A DNA stretch of 64,000 nucleotides from positions 3,658,001 through 3,722,000 of the forward strand of contig OZ020311.1 of the NCBI GenBank assembly GCA_963971305.1. The letters are read 5' to 3'. Within the stretch, counting starts at the first letter, position 1, and each line of letters starts with the position of its first letter. A program made the position numbers and the translations under genes. The notes beneath the pieces were generated by a model. That model was given only the letters and a program-made list of their open reading frames with translations, was not told the origin of the DNA and did no database searches. This DNA is from Arcuatula senhousia (lineage: Eukaryota > Mollusca > Bivalvia > Mytilida > Mytilidae). Below are positions 1-12,518 of this stretch, in pieces.

Positions 1-385
1 ATCTCACAATTTTATGATATTGTAACTTTTAAGTCAACTTTATTGATAATATTGTAACTTTTATCCTTTTTTGTTTATAGATATTGTAACTTTTCAGAAT
101 TCTTTTTTATGTATATTGTAACTTTTAAATCTTCCTTTTTTTATAGATATTGTAACTTTTAAGCCTTCTTTTTTAAAATATTGAAAACTTTTAAGTCTTC
201 TTTTTTTTAAATTATTGTAACTTTTAAGCCTTCTTTTTTAAAATATTGAAACTTTTAAGTCTTCTTTTCTACGAAATTGAAAATTTAAGTCTTCTTTTTT
301 AAATTATTGTAATTTTTAAGCCTTCTTTTTTAAAATATTGAAACTTTTAAGTCTTCTTTTTTACAAAATTGTAATTTTTAAGTCT
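1..385. repeat. AT-rich minisatellite, about 33-bp unit, runs off left edge
   Basis: About eleven diverged units alternate TATTGTAACTTTTAAG with TCTTCTTTTTTA. Units vary by small indels and alternate between two sub-forms (AAATATTGAAAC and AAATTATTGTAAC). 386-604 is unremarkable AT-rich DNA with no exon signal found. Confidence 0.85.
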
Positions 386-604
386 GTCCAAAGTGAATGA
401 CCTTTTTCTTTGTACCTGGGTTTCCCTAGGTTTTATTTCTGAACCCAGGCATTCTGTTAACAATTCTAAAAAGCATGTTAACCTTGTTCCAATCCTTGTA
501 TTCTGTATGATCTAAACACATATATGTATTGATAATTATTTAAACATGTTTCAAATGGTTATATTTCTTTCAGTTCTGTACTGTGTTAATGATAAATAAA
601 ACTG

Positions 605-752
605 ATTATAGTCTGAGTCAGGTAAATTCTGCGCACGGTTTTCTTTATTTATTTTAAAACTGCTTACCAGAATCACTCGAGTTGTCTCTCATTCCTTAGA
701 TCGTATTTGTCCAACTTTATTGGCAGTAATAATTTGCCTGATCACCGCCTTT
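605..752 (+). repeat. Left terminal inverted repeat of the 12.7-kb transposon
   Basis: This is the reverse complement of 13183-13330 with about three substitutions, clustered near the inner end. Weaker similarity continues inward (TACGGGGATTT here, TACGGGGAATTT in the other arm). Near-identity of the arms suggests a fairly recent insertion. Confidence 0.92.
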
Positions 753-769
753 TAAATCGATGGCAGCTA

Positions 770-956
770 AAAATAGATTGTCTACGGGGATTTATAATGG
801 GAAATCCGCCATTGTTTTTCTTTGTTGTCAAGCGGAAGTGACGGCGGGGATCCAATATTTACATCTGTGATCCGAGCACCAGAGCGACACCTGTCAATGC
901 AGGTGCTTTGTGGGATTGCCTTTTCGTACTTCTCGGACTTTTACTCCAAATATAAG
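770..956 (+). other. Possible first exon or 5' leader of the transposase gene
   Basis: Just inside the left inverted repeat an open frame runs to AAG|GTAAGC at 956/957, a good splice donor. It holds an ATG at 897 (MQVLCGIAFSYF). Joining to the acceptor at 6256 keeps the transposase frame, but a phase match has a one-in-three chance of being accidental. It could equally be untranslated. Confidence 0.35.
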
Positions 957-1089
957 GTAAGCAATAGAAACTTTGAAAACAAAGCAGACGAAAGTAAACA
1001 AATAACATTTGCAGTTCTGCAATACAGTTCACACTGATTGACTAAGTGAATAATTTGAAAAATGCCAGAACTAAAGTCAAAAACATTAG

Positions 1090-2169
1090 TAACTAGATAA
1101 TGTGTCTATGAGCCACAGGATGGCCCTCCCGTTCTTGAAATATCATTGACCCTCAATGTGTATTACCTGGGATATGAACCTTTACCAAGAAATTGATCAA
1201 AAGTGTTCATGTGTAAAATATAGGTTGCTGTGACCTTATTTCTGATGGGTAGTGCCATGTACCAAGACTCATTGAGAAGTGAAATATTATTGACCCCTAA
1301 CATGTAGTATTCAAGATATGGACCTTAACCAAAGTCATTCATGCGTAAAATATAGGTCACAGTGCCTCATTTCTAGTGATGGTGTCACTTTACCCAAGAC
1401 ACATCTAGTGGTGAATATCATTGACCCCCAACATCTAGTATCCAAGTTATGGACCTTAACCAAGAACTTAACCGAAGTCGTTCATGCATAAAATATAGAT
1501 CACAGTGACGTAATTTTTATTGGGTGGTGTCATGTTACCCAAAACACATCTAGTGGTGAAATACCATTGATTATCAACATGTAGTATCTGAGATATGGAC
1601 CTTAACCAGGAACTTAACCAAGTTCATTCATGCGTAAAATATAGGTCACAGTGACCTAATTTCTAGTGGGTGGTGTCACCTTACCTTACACACATCTAGT
1701 AGTGAAATATCATTGACCCCCAACATCTAGTATCCAAGTTATGGACCTTAACCAAGAACTTAACCGAAGTCATTCATGCGTAAAATATAGGTCACAGTGA
1801 CCTAATTTCTAGTGGATGGTGTCACCTTACCTAAGACACATCTAGTAGTGAAATATCATTGACCCCCAACATCTAGTATCCAAGTTATGGACCTTAACCA
1901 AGAACTTAACCGAAGTCGTTCATGCATAAAATATAGGTCACAGTGACCTAATTTCTAGTGGGTGGTGTAGCCCTACCCAAGACCCATCTGGTGGTGAAAT
2001 ATCGTTGACCCCCAACATCTAGTATCCGAGTAATGGACCTTAACCAAGAACTTAACCAAAGTGTTACGGACGGACGTACGGACGGACGGACGGACGTACG
2101 GACGGACGGACGGACGGACAAGGGTAAAACTATATGTCCGATCCACATACGTGGTCGTGCCATAAAAAG
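1090..2169 (+). repeat. GGAC-tailed dispersed repeat, block 1 (146-bp internal units)
   Basis: It starts TAACTAGATAATGTGTCTAT and is built of about six 146-bp units (GACCCCCAACATCTAGTATC ... AATATAGGTCACAGTGACC). It ends in a GGAC/GTAC tract (about 2064-2120), then ATGTCCGATCCAC and GCCATAAAAA. Short open frames on both strands here are by-products of the repeat. Confidence 0.88.
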
Positions 2170-2440
2170 TCTCCAGGTACATAAAATAGAAAAAAAAACA
2201 ATTGCACCAGAAAGCTGAATATGCTACCAAAACAAAAAATCATAACCCCAACTTGTCCTGGACATGTCAGAATATATTTATGTCATTTGTTGACAGCAAC
2301 ACTATTATTATTTCACTCCTTAGGCTTCCTTTTACTTTTACAGCATTGTATCTCTCCTTCAGCATGAAAGTTACATGGTAATTGGTATTCTCCCACCAAT
2401 AATACAATGCTAAATTTATTATGAAGCGCAAAAATAAAAA

Positions 2441-3377
2441 TAACTAGATAATGTGTCTATGAGCCACAGGATGGCCCTCCCGTTCTTGAAATATCATTGA
2501 TCCTCAATGTGTATTTACTGGGATATGGACCTTTACCAAGAAATTAATTAAAAGTGTTCATGTGTAAAATATAGGTCGCTGTGACCTTATTTCTGGTGGG
2601 TGGTGCCATGTTACCAAGACTCATCAAGTAGTGAAATATTATTGACCCCTAACATGTAGTATTCAAGATATAGATCTGAATCAAGAACTTAACCAAAGTC
2701 ATTCATGCGTAAAATATAGGTCACAGTGACCTCATTTCTAGTGAATGGTGTCACCTTACCCAAGACACATCTAGTGGTGAAATATCATTGACCCCCAACA
2801 TCTAGTATCCAAGTTATGGACCTTAACCAAGAACTTAACCGAAGTCGTTCATGCACAAAATATAGGTCACAGTGATCTAATTTTTATTGGGTGGTGTCAT
2901 GTTACCCAAGACACATCTAGTGGTGAAATACCATTGACCATCAACATGTAGTATCTGAGATATGGACCTTAACCAAGAACTTAACCAATGTCATTCATGC
3001 GTAAAATATAGGTCACAGTGACCTAATATCTAGTGGGTGGTGTAACCTTACCTAAGACACATCTAGTAGTGAAATATCATTGACCCCCAATATCTAGTAT
3101 CCAAGTTAAGGACCTTAACCAAGAACTTAACCAAAGTCGTTCATGCATAAAATATAGGTCACAGTGACCTAATTTCTAGTGGGTGGTGTAGCCCTACCCA
3201 AGACCCATCTGGTGGTGAAATATCATTGACCCCCAACATCTAGTATCCGAGTAATGGACCTTAACCAAGAACTTAACCAAAGTGTTACGGACGGACGTAC
3301 GGACGTACGGACGGACGGACGGACGGACAAGGGTAAAACTATATGTCCGATCCACTTACGTGGTCGGGCCATAAAAA
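2441..3377 (+). repeat. GGAC-tailed dispersed repeat, block 2
   Basis: Same start and end as block 1 and one 146-bp unit shorter. Both blocks share the flanking word AAATAACTAGATAATG, suggesting tandem duplication within the transposon. Confidence 0.88.
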
Positions 3378-5100
3378 TGTTTCATTAAAATAACAATACA
3401 CATATAAGTCATTATTGTTACCAAGTTGCGGCATGTATAAGTAGCTTTGTGCATTAACTACTTTATATAAATTACCCACCTTAGGCCAATATATTATTTA
3501 TTTTGTAAACCAGTTCTTTTTATATATTAATTGAGCCTGTGCCAATATGATAATGTGCTTGTGTCATTAAAATTATTCTATTCTGCTCTTTATTATAATA
3601 TAAAAAAATATCCTGTATTCTCATCCCCTCCCACCCTTAGCTGTGGTTCCATACACCAATGGTCCTTTTAGAAATTGTCTGATCTGGCAGTTCACCAAAA
3701 TAAAAATAAGTATCAAAAGGGCTACAACATGACCAAGAGCTATGAATCGCAGCTACTCTCATCTTAATGCCCTCTCAAATACATAGGGTACTTTTTTTAA
3801 TTTTGGCAATATATGTTTAATTTTTTGGTTCAACTCCCTATTTACCATTTAGCAAAATATTTTACATTTGGGAAGTTGGGCTACTTTTAAAATTGGTGAA
3901 AATGGATGAGAGACAGGGGAAATTTAAGTTCTTTCTACATGTATATACACACAGAAAATTATTTTAAATGTCTGGTATTTTTTTAGTATAAATTTCTCCA
4001 TATTTTGAGTTCAAAACTTTTTAAAAGAGGGTCCATAATATTAAAACAGATAAGGGACCAACCATGGAGTGCAAAAATAGTAATACTTTTTAAAGGCAAC
4101 ATGATAAAGTATTTTTTTCATCATGAGCATTATTTCATATATGGTAGAAATTCCTTTTGAGAATATTTTTTCATAGCCCTGGTACAAATATTTTTAATCA
4201 AATTTCTAAAATAATTTGTAATAAACTAAGAATATCCAACCTCAAGGAATTAGAATACATGTATGTAATTCCTTGCCAACCTGTATCGATTTTAAAAATA
4301 TATAATTACCTTAAATGCCATATTAATGTCCCATTGATAGGAATAAATATTTTGATGGGTTTGCAAATAACAAAAGGACTGTATTTTTGGACTCTTTGAC
4401 TAAAAATAAGTGCTTGTATATGACACTGATGAATACTATCATGTTGGTCAAATTTATAATATGAGTTAAAATTCAAATAATATATATAAAGCATCATTAT
4501 TGTTTTAATATAAAATATTTAACAGAAAAATGGGTTACTAATAACCATATCTGGCCCTAGCTTATATCCAAGCCAAAATTTAAAACTTACTTGCTTTATA
4601 CAAAAACAGTTTTAAGTTAAAAAAAAAATTAAATTACATTCTAAGAAAAAAAGATATGAGATTCATTTGCTGGGCACTTGAATTTTAGTTTTTGTTCTAT
4701 TTATCTAATATAAAATACCTAAATTGCTTGCCTGAACAGATTTTTACTGGCCTGAGTTAGCACAAATTGATGATAATTATCAAAATTTATCAATATTTGG
4801 TTTACTTTTGGGGAAATAGAGAGATAGTACCAACTTTTTGCTTACAAATTTTTAACTTGAAAGATATTTAATTTGGTAAAGTTATGAAATTAAAAAAATA
4901 AAATTTTGGCAACATTATGCTCCACATCAAGAAGAGCAAAAAGCTAATGTCATAATTGGCAGATCTTGACATTTTCTATAAAGTTTGAACAAAAAAAAAC
5001 TTGTGATCCACATTAGATAGTCAACATTTTTGAAATTATGAAAAAGTGTTCAAATATAGAAAGTTTTAAACTTTTACTCAAGGGCAAAGTATGGAACTTA
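3378..5100. other. No gene or repeat recognised
   Basis: AT-rich internal DNA of the 12.7-kb transposon. I saw no splice-framed exon, inverted repeat or array. Confidence 0.5.
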
Positions 5101-5341
5101 GGGGACAACCATTTGATTCTGAGGGGGGGGCTGGCAGTTTCGGTTGAGCCAGAATCAATATTTACCGGGTCAGAAAATTTATTTTTTATATACTATAATA
5201 TACTATGGGATCTGGGGCCAGGATATTTATTTTATTTTCTTGGGGGTGAGGGCCAAAATATTTATTTTCAGCTTTGGCCAGGCTAGAATATTTATTTACA
5301 AAAACTGCCAGGCCCCCCCCTCAGAATCAAATGGTCGTCCC
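5101..5341. mobile_element. MITE of about 240 bp with 40-bp inverted ends
   Basis: The left arm reads GGGGACAACCATTTGATTCT and then a G-run. The right arm mirrors it with a C-run followed by AGAATCAAATGGTCGTCCCC. The arms are nearly perfect over about 40 bp. The interior repeats ATATTTATTTTCAG-like words. It lies in the 12.7-kb transposon. Confidence 0.75.
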
Positions 5342-5418
5342 CATAGTGAAACATGTCCTTTTAATCTTAGCATGAATTGTTTAAAAAAAATAGTATTACA
5401 ACACTATTATGCATAACT

Positions 5419-5800
5419 ATACCCCATTGTAAAGTGGGAGGTATATAGTGATGGTGGTGTCTATCCATCCATATGTCTGTCCGTGTGCCCTTCTGTCCTT
5501 CAGTTTCACCTTAGGGTACCCATCTCTTAATCCACATCTCCTCCCAAACCCCTCAATGGATTTTCATGAAACTTTCACACAATTTTTGTGATATTATTAT
5601 GCATTGTAATGTAAATGTGCACCTTCTATTTAAAATTTTATCTGATGAATTTTTATTTTGGGAGTTCCCATAGCAAAACATGGACTTAACCATTACACAG
5701 CAAGGGGGTACCAATCTCTTATCCACAACTCCTCCCAAACCCCTCAACAGATTTTCATGAGACTTTCACACAATCTTTGTGACATAATGTAGATATGCAC
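5419..5800. repeat. Dispersed repeat with about 185-bp internal duplication
   Basis: CTCCTCCCAAACCCCTCAA ... ATTTTCATGAAACTTTCACA occurs near 5540 and again near 5728. It is headed by TATACCCCATTGTAAAGTGG. No coding signal is seen. Confidence 0.6.
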
Positions 5801-6256
5801 TTATGGTACTTTTTAAAATTTAGCTATATAACTATCTAAACTTGAAATACTGAATACATATTTTTCTTTCATATAAAAGTTCCCATTTTGTGAAATAAAC
5901 AAGCACGATTTGACAACTTTTTAAGTAAAAAATATATATATACATTGTATTATATCTGCACATATTTCAAAAATACATGCATGTCAATTTTGTTTTACAA
6001 ATAACCACTAAAACAATTAATAATTTAATTTTAATTTATTGCATACCATCATCTTAATGTTGTGGGGATATTCACAGATTTGTGAAATCGCTCCTTCCAT
6101 GTGGCAACCTAACGGTGTACAATACTTGGCCCAAGTATCAACATCAGCATGGAAACATTGAATTGATGGCATGCAAATACTGAAACATCAAAGATAATGT
6201 ATGTGACTGTATATATATTTCATTTACTTTGAAAAGAATCATTTGTTTATTTTCAG

Positions 6257-9200
6257 ACAATTGATCTTCTAATGAAGATTTTAAGTTTTTTTACCTTCGA
6301 AAAGAATCAGAAGAGGCCATGGGGGCTGAAAAAACCAATGAAAAGGCTGAGTAAAGCAACAGGTATAATGCTTCCAAATAATTTCAAAAATACTTTCAGC
6401 GTTCTTATTCAGTCGTAATAATGAAATATCATTTCACTACAGTTTAGAGCTTTTACTATTTTATTACACATTGCAGCCACTCAGAATGAAATGAATAAAA
6501 CAAAAAGTGTAAATTTGACAAAATTCATTGCAGGATTATGTATTTGATAAACTTCATATATTGTATACCTGGGGTAACTTACTTTTTTCATTTTTCACAA
6601 TTTGTGTTTCCCAACATTACAGAAAGAAACAATGATCAATTTCTTTCATTCTTGAATGAAATTTATTAAGGTACAAAGAATCATTGTCACATGATGACAT
6701 TTTAAAACAGGTTTTAATAAGAATTGGAATTATTATCAAACATGGAATTTAATCTTTTTCAGCAATTAACTAACATTATTTAAGACAAAAATGTCTTTTC
6801 AACATATGACAGTTACTACAAAATTCTACAAAATTGACAAAATTCCTAAAAAGTGAAAAATGAACAATTTAGGGGCATCACTTATTCACTTAATCCTACC
6901 TTGTCTTTTCTGAGAAAATAAGAGTCAAAATTAAATTTACTTCACAAATGATTCAAATTTCATATTTGATAATAATTCAAATACTTAGTAATACCATGTT
7001 GTGTCAAAATGAAAATGAGATTACTGGAGTTATTCCCCTTTGACCTTAAAGATGTTGGTTTCATAAACTGTTGCTATATGAGTGATAATTTGATTCTTAG
7101 AAGGGGGTGAAGGCAGGATGGCAAAAATTCAGAAATTGAAAAGTAGGAAAGTGTTTTGAATTAAAAACTATAAAAATTGTGTGCAGCTGCAAATAAATAT
7201 CCCCCCCCCCCAAAAAAAAGAAAAAAACTAGTAGTTGCTCCCTAAATATCAGTAAACCTTATAGAAATACTTATGCTGTGTGGAAGTATTTATCCACATT
7301 CATGTCAAACTTGGCTTCCTTTTTCTAACCAAATTTAATTTTCAAATTAAAGCACAGATTTTTATTAAAAGAATGCAATACTAACATGATTCTTTCTTTA
7401 ATTTTATAGGTATAAAAGAAAGTACGCTTCGTAGCTATTGCAAAGGGAGTGATCCCGTGGAAGAGGTGGTAAAAAACCTGAGGAAGGAGAAGACCAAGAA
7501 ACCTGCTGCAAGTACCCAGAAGCTGGATGATTTCAACAGATGTGTAGTGAGAAGTACCATCTATGATCTGCACAAGAAGAATGAAGCTGTTTCCATGCCA
7601 AAGCTGCAGCAGGTGTTGAAGGAGAAAGACATTGATGTTTCTGTATCAACGGTGACGAGGACAGTGAGGATACTGGGGTTTCGGTAATTTTAAAAAACTT
7701 AGGTTTTTCTTCATTCTGGTGGTTAAGTTCAAAATGAATTTCAGACTTTTTTAATGTAAAAACTTAAAATACCATATATATGCATTTAGGTATAAAGCCA
7801 GTGCATTTTTTCTTGAGTTATGCCAAACTGTCTCTTTTAAGTTTTTGAGAGTCAAGTTTTTATCAGAAACAGGAAAGAACTATAACTGAAAAAATGAGAG
7901 TGGGAAAAAGATTGCAAACATACAAAACAGTAAAATTAATTTATGATTAACCTAATAACCATAGAAAAAATAAAGTCAAGCACATGCTTTTTGTATAAAA
8001 AGATAAAGCTTACATTGGTGTTTTACTACTTTTGCATATTTTTGAGGTAAAAAATATTTACACCAACTTATAAGCCGACATAACAATTTGGGGTGAAAGT
8101 TAAAATCCAATATAAAATATAAACCAATATTTTAAGCCAGTCGAATGTGGAATTAGTAAATATTGGTATTTTGGTTGCATTTGTATTTAAAAAATAACTT
8201 AAGTTTTACTGATGCATGAACATTTTTTGTTTATCTCATTTCAGGTTTTCCAAGAATGCAACAGAACGAAGATTCGTCTCTGAACGTGCAGACATTGTAC
8301 AGATGAGACATGTATATCTTCGCAAGATCCGAATGTTTAGGCACCAAGGCCATCCAATTGTTTACTTAGACGAGACTTGGTTAAACACAAATCATGTAAT
8401 TAAGGGAGATTGGCTGGATATCCCCAGTACATCCATGTCTGTCTTTGAGCCAACCACTAAAGGTAGTCACCGAGATGTGGCTTCTGGCAAAGGTACCAGA
8501 TTGATAATTCTAGATGTCGGTCTTGCTGGAGTGGGCCTCATTCCTGGATGTGGTCTCATTTTTGAGTCAAAGACCAACAGCTCGGATTATCATGATGAGA
8601 TGAATAAAGAGCACTTTACTGAGTGGTTCAAAGATGTTCTTCTCCCTAGATTACCCCCTCAGTCTGTAGTTGTAATGGATAATGCTCCTTATCACAGTCA
8701 CTTGGATCCTGACTCAAGGATTCCTAACACGAATTCCAGAAAGTCAGATATCTCGGCATGGCTGGATCGGAACAATATTCATTATGACAAGAAAATGAAG
8801 AAGGCTGAGTTACTTGATCTTGTGAGGTATAATAAGCCACGTCCAAAATTTGTGATCGATGGCATTGCATCAGCTAATGGCCATGAGGTTTTGCGATTAC
8901 CTCCTTATCACTGTGAACTCAATCCTATTGAAATGGCTTGGTCCCAGATAAAGGGCTTCGTGGCTAGAAGAAATTCTAGCTCCAAGAAGTCAGACATCTT
9001 GAAGCTCTTTGCTGAGGCCAAAGCTCATTTCAGTGCTGAGGACTGGGCTAAGTATGAGGCACATGTGATAAGGGAGTATGAGGAAAAGTTGTGGCAGATG
9101 GATGGTCTTAGAGATGAGGAGGTTTCTAGGGTGGTGATTCACTTGACAGACGATTCTGACAGTGATGACAGTCAGGTGACAATTCCTTACTGTATTTCGG

Positions 9201-9499
9201 AGGGGGAGGGGGATGACGAGGAAAATGACTGTGACGGGGATGACGATACCTTTGAGACCATCGATCAAGCTGGTGAGGTTTTGTGCAACACCTGTGGCAA
9301 CACTGAGCCACCAAAATCTATTCAAAAAGAGCGTCACATTGACTGGTTTCAGTGTGACTTTTGTGACCAGTGGGTGTATAACAGATGTTGTACAAAACGT
9401 GCTCTTGCGAAGAATACATGTCTTCGGTGCTTTTCCATTCTTAACCACCGAGACCTCAGTGCACCATTGTCATCATCACCTGAAGATATGGAGCAGTAA
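6257..9499 (+). CDS. IS630-Tc1-mariner-type DDE transposase with C-terminal PHD-like zinc finger (spliced)
   Basis: Exons 6257-6362, 7410-7683 and 8245-9499 join in frame with GT/AG borders. From the ATG at 6272 they give 539 residues. Exons 1-2 carry a helix-turn-helix/winged-helix DNA-binding region (KATGIKESTLRSYC, then SVSTVTRTVRILGFR). Exon 3 carries the RNase H-fold catalytic core: D164 in VYLDETWLNT, D267 in VVMDNAPYHSH and E351 in LNPIEMAWSQIKG. Spacing from the second D to E is 83 residues, against about 34 in classic Tc1. An acidic linker (about 423-457) leads to a cysteine-rich finger: C469, C472, C492, C495, C503, C514 and C517, PHD-like, but with tyrosine where the zinc-binding histidine is expected. 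No stop or frameshift is seen. A further upstream exon (897-956, phase 0, donor GTAAGC) would join in frame and add 25 residues; this is unproven. An AATAAA lies near 9733. Confidence 0.88.
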
Positions 9500-10405
9500 A
9501 TGTCTTGATTCAGGCAAAAAATTTGTTGTATATTTTTTTTTAAGTCTACTATTTATAAAACACAACTTCATTAATTAAAACAAAATGCAGAAATTTAAAA
9601 TCCAAGTTGTTTGGTGAAATTCCTACATGACATCATGGTTGGTTGTCCACAGGGGTGGTCATGTGACTTTTCATGGTGTTCTAACAGGAACAAATGTACA
9701 ATATATCTATATAGTATTGAGGATGCCCAACAATAAAAATGTTATGGGGGATGTCTTTGATTAAATGATAGGATATTCTGTTAATTAATTCTTATTATTT
9801 AACTGATTTTGAATTAACATATCTTAATGCATCTGCAGGGTTCTCCAAGTCTTTTACCTCTTAAATGAAATGTACAGTGTCTCATAGAAATTATTTTAAA
9901 TGCAGTTTAAAGGACAGATAGTAATATACAACAAATTTTATGCCGTTTCAATATCTGATGCAGTAATCACATGGCAACAGCTTTATTTTAAGGACATTTC
10001 AAGATGACTTCTCAATACACCTTTGTTTAATCTCCAGTTACTGGTTATTTGTAGCAGTTTCTTGGCCTGAACATTTCTGTGATAAAAATACAACTGTGAT
10101 ACAAGCGTTCTGTGATAATTATAAACAATTAATCTGTGATATATTTATAATGAATGATTATTCTATTTAATTTTAACATCAATAATAGCATTATCATGTG
10201 AATTGTTGGTTTAATCACGTTGTTAATTGCTGTTACTTATATTTCTCTTTCATGTTTCATATATTATGTTAAATTTCATATCTATCAAGAATTTAAAGAT
10301 TACCTTAAAACAAAAATACAGTATTTAAAGTACATTTTCATTGGAATTCCGTGTTTTTTTCATAGATATCAATGGGACTTTCAATAATCGGTGGGGCATA
10401 GAGAT
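9500..10405. other. Transposase 3' flank, nothing recognised
   Basis: AT-rich DNA following the transposase stop, with a possible poly(A) signal near 9733. No other structure seen. Confidence 0.45.
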
Positions 10406-10648
10406 CCTCATTTAACTTGAAGGAGAGCCTTGTTTTTTTTTGTAAAAAAAATGAATTTGAAATTTGATGAAAAATATTTTGGCAGCAAAGGTTATAAATA
10501 AAATATTTTGAAGAATGATTTCTGTCATATAAAATAATGCTAATTACATGAATAATGAAGAAAGAAAAAATTGGTTGCTGTTCCTTTAGAAAATAAATAT
10601 TTTATGACCAGAACAAAAAATCCAGGCTCCTCTCCAAGTTAAATGGTA
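10406..10648. mobile_element. MITE with ends CATTTAACTTGAAGGAGAGC (copy 1)
   Basis: Inverted ends: CATTTAACTTGAAGGAGAGC at left and GCTCCTCTCCAAGTTAAATG at right, about 30 bp imperfect, followed inward by T-runs/A-runs. A second, longer copy is at 12174-12518. Confidence 0.65.
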
Positions 10649-11044
10649 TGTCCTATTAAGGCAATGACAATATCAGTTGACTCAAAAAAAATATATAACA
10701 ATATATACATTACAATACAGACATACAAAACAACCGAACTGCAAAATAGCAACATATTAAAACTTGCAAATGTGTTGGGTTATTCTCACTCAATGCAATA
10801 ACACATCTGCTGGGTTGCCAACTCAACAATGATATATCCGTTTGTGATTTTTTTAAAATAAAACATGGCTATAGTACTTATGAAAAGAATCCATCTGTAA
10901 AGATTCATTGGAGTTGCTCAAGCTACATAAACTGAAAAAAAAGGTATTGACCAGAAAATATCTACTTCATCCCATATCAGTATTGACAGTAATATATATT
11001 ATTTACACCATGTACATGATGTAATAAAAAGAACGATATTTGAG

Positions 11045-11115
11045 AATCTGTTTATGAACCACCAGTGGCCCACATATTCTTGCAAAAATCATTGACCCCT
11101 ACATGTAGTACCCAA
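11045..11115 (+). repeat. Short relic of the GGAC-tailed repeat
   Basis: GAGAATCTGTTTATGAACCA through ATTGACCCCTACATGTAGTA matches the start of the 1090-2169 repeat with many changes. It carries no GGAC tail. Confidence 0.5.
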
Positions 11116-11524
11116 TATACATGATACACAAACCTAAAACGCATTGGTAAGGAAAAACAAACCTTTGACAAACATTGTTGTTCAGTTTTTTATTGTGAGT
11201 AATTGAGAATGAAAAACAAACTTAATTCTCTGAAGTTCAGTTTTAATTGTATCCTGGATAGGGAAACAAGCTTAGAATGCAATGTAAATCCCTAAATCTC
11301 AAGAAGTTCCCATTCTGGGAGTTTGGTTTTCAATAAGATGAAAATGACAGATATGATATATGAGAGATATAACTATTCTTCAAATAAATGGCATGGAATG
11401 TGTTCACGCAGAAATATAGAGAAATATATCCACATTTATCATCAAACAGGTTACTTAGATGTTACAGTTCGTTTACCATATATATAGCTCATTAAATGGT
11501 CACTGATTTAGTATCAGTTTAGTG

Positions 11525-11660
11525 CCATAAAACCTGGTTTTAACCACCATTAAGGCATTTCTTTTTAAATGCCTGTACCTAGTCAGGACCATTGTGATGT
11601 TCAATTTATGATTATCTGGTGTGTCTAATTTTCTTCCTGAACATTTGAGATTGGTCTTTC
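11525..11660 (+). repeat. Dispersed repeat family F, copy 1
   Basis: GCCATAAAACCTGGTTTTAA ... AAATGCCTGTACCTAGTCAG ... GACCATTGTGATGTTCAATT. The same words recur at 48465-48610 (plus) and 63385-63520 (minus). Confidence 0.7.
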
Positions 11661-11884
11661 TAGTTTGGTAGTCTTTTTATCTTTATGGACTGAACATTGC
11701 TGAATAATCAATATTTCATGTAAGCATGAAGTAAGAAAACTAATTTGATTTTTTAAATTTTTTGTTGTTTTTTTCATTCATGTCATTATTATCACAAACA
11801 ATATCTTTTGCTGATCATGATCATTATTTGTGTAGAAACATGTTCTGACCAGAAATTTTTTAGTACTTGTCAGTTTTAGTTGTT

Positions 11885-12150
11885 TTTGATCTTTGTTAAA
11901 GAGGGGCCCCAGGGATCTTTCTTGGATTATTTCAGGACTGGAATTGAATTGTTTGAATCTTTATTCAATACTGGGCCAATGGCAAATCGGCAAGCCGCTC
12001 CTATTGGCCTCGTCAAAGGCTCATTTTTCATAGTGGTTTTTATATTTCTGCTTGTTGATTCTGCATGGTTTTTGACAATGATTTTCTTGGATGTGGAAAT
12101 TTGTAAATTTTCATGGCACAAAACAAGTAGACCTGTCACCATAAATATTT
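11885..12150 (+). repeat. Dispersed repeat family G, diverged partial copy
   Basis: TTTCAGGACTGGAATTGAAT ... GGGCCAATGGCAAATCGGCA ... GGCCTCGTCAAAGGC matches the 3' half of the 33605-34120 and 49172-49672 copies. Confidence 0.6.
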
Positions 12151-12173
12151 CATAGCAACTTCTTTTAAGGGCA

Positions 12174-12518
12174 AACCATTTAACTTGAAGGAGAGCCATT
12201 TGGTTTTTTTTGTTCTGGTCAGAAAAAAAAGTTTCTGCCTAGAGTCTCAAAAGTTTTTATTATTTTAAAGGTGTCAAGACAACATAAGTTACATTTTTAA
12301 AAACTCGTACAATTCAGTATTTCTTTCATAACATTTACACTTTCTGAAAAAAATACAGAGCAGCACCAATCGTTCAAAGTTCTATCAAATCATGTAATCT
12401 CAATTTATTTTATACATGACAGAATATTTTTCTTAGCCTCTGGTGTGTTGTTTTTCATCACAAATCAGTCTGAAAATACCTTTTTTAGGAAAAAAAACAA
12501 GGGCCCCTTTCAAGCTAA
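12174..12518. mobile_element. MITE with ends ACCATTTAACTTGAAGGAGA (copy 2)
   Basis: Same family as 10406-10648. The right end GGGCCCCTTTCAAGCTAATT is more diverged. Confidence 0.55.

Noticed and set aside
386..604. Next myosin exon between the left minisatellite and the transposon
   Set aside because: Read on the minus strand, there is no acceptor followed by a motor-domain frame; the exon must lie beyond the window.
2033..2218. Open frames rich in Thr-Asp-Gly-Arg or Ser-Val-Arg-Pro
   Set aside because: Translation of the GGAC microsatellite on either strand. The same happens at 33100-33180 and 38767-39048.
5038..5416. Overlapping 82- and 90-residue open frames
   Set aside because: They span the inverted ends and interior of a MITE; no domain or splice context.
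8990..9448. 152-residue minus-strand frame and overlapping frames at 9126-9578
   Set aside because: Antisense or frame-shifted shadows of the transposase C-terminal exon.
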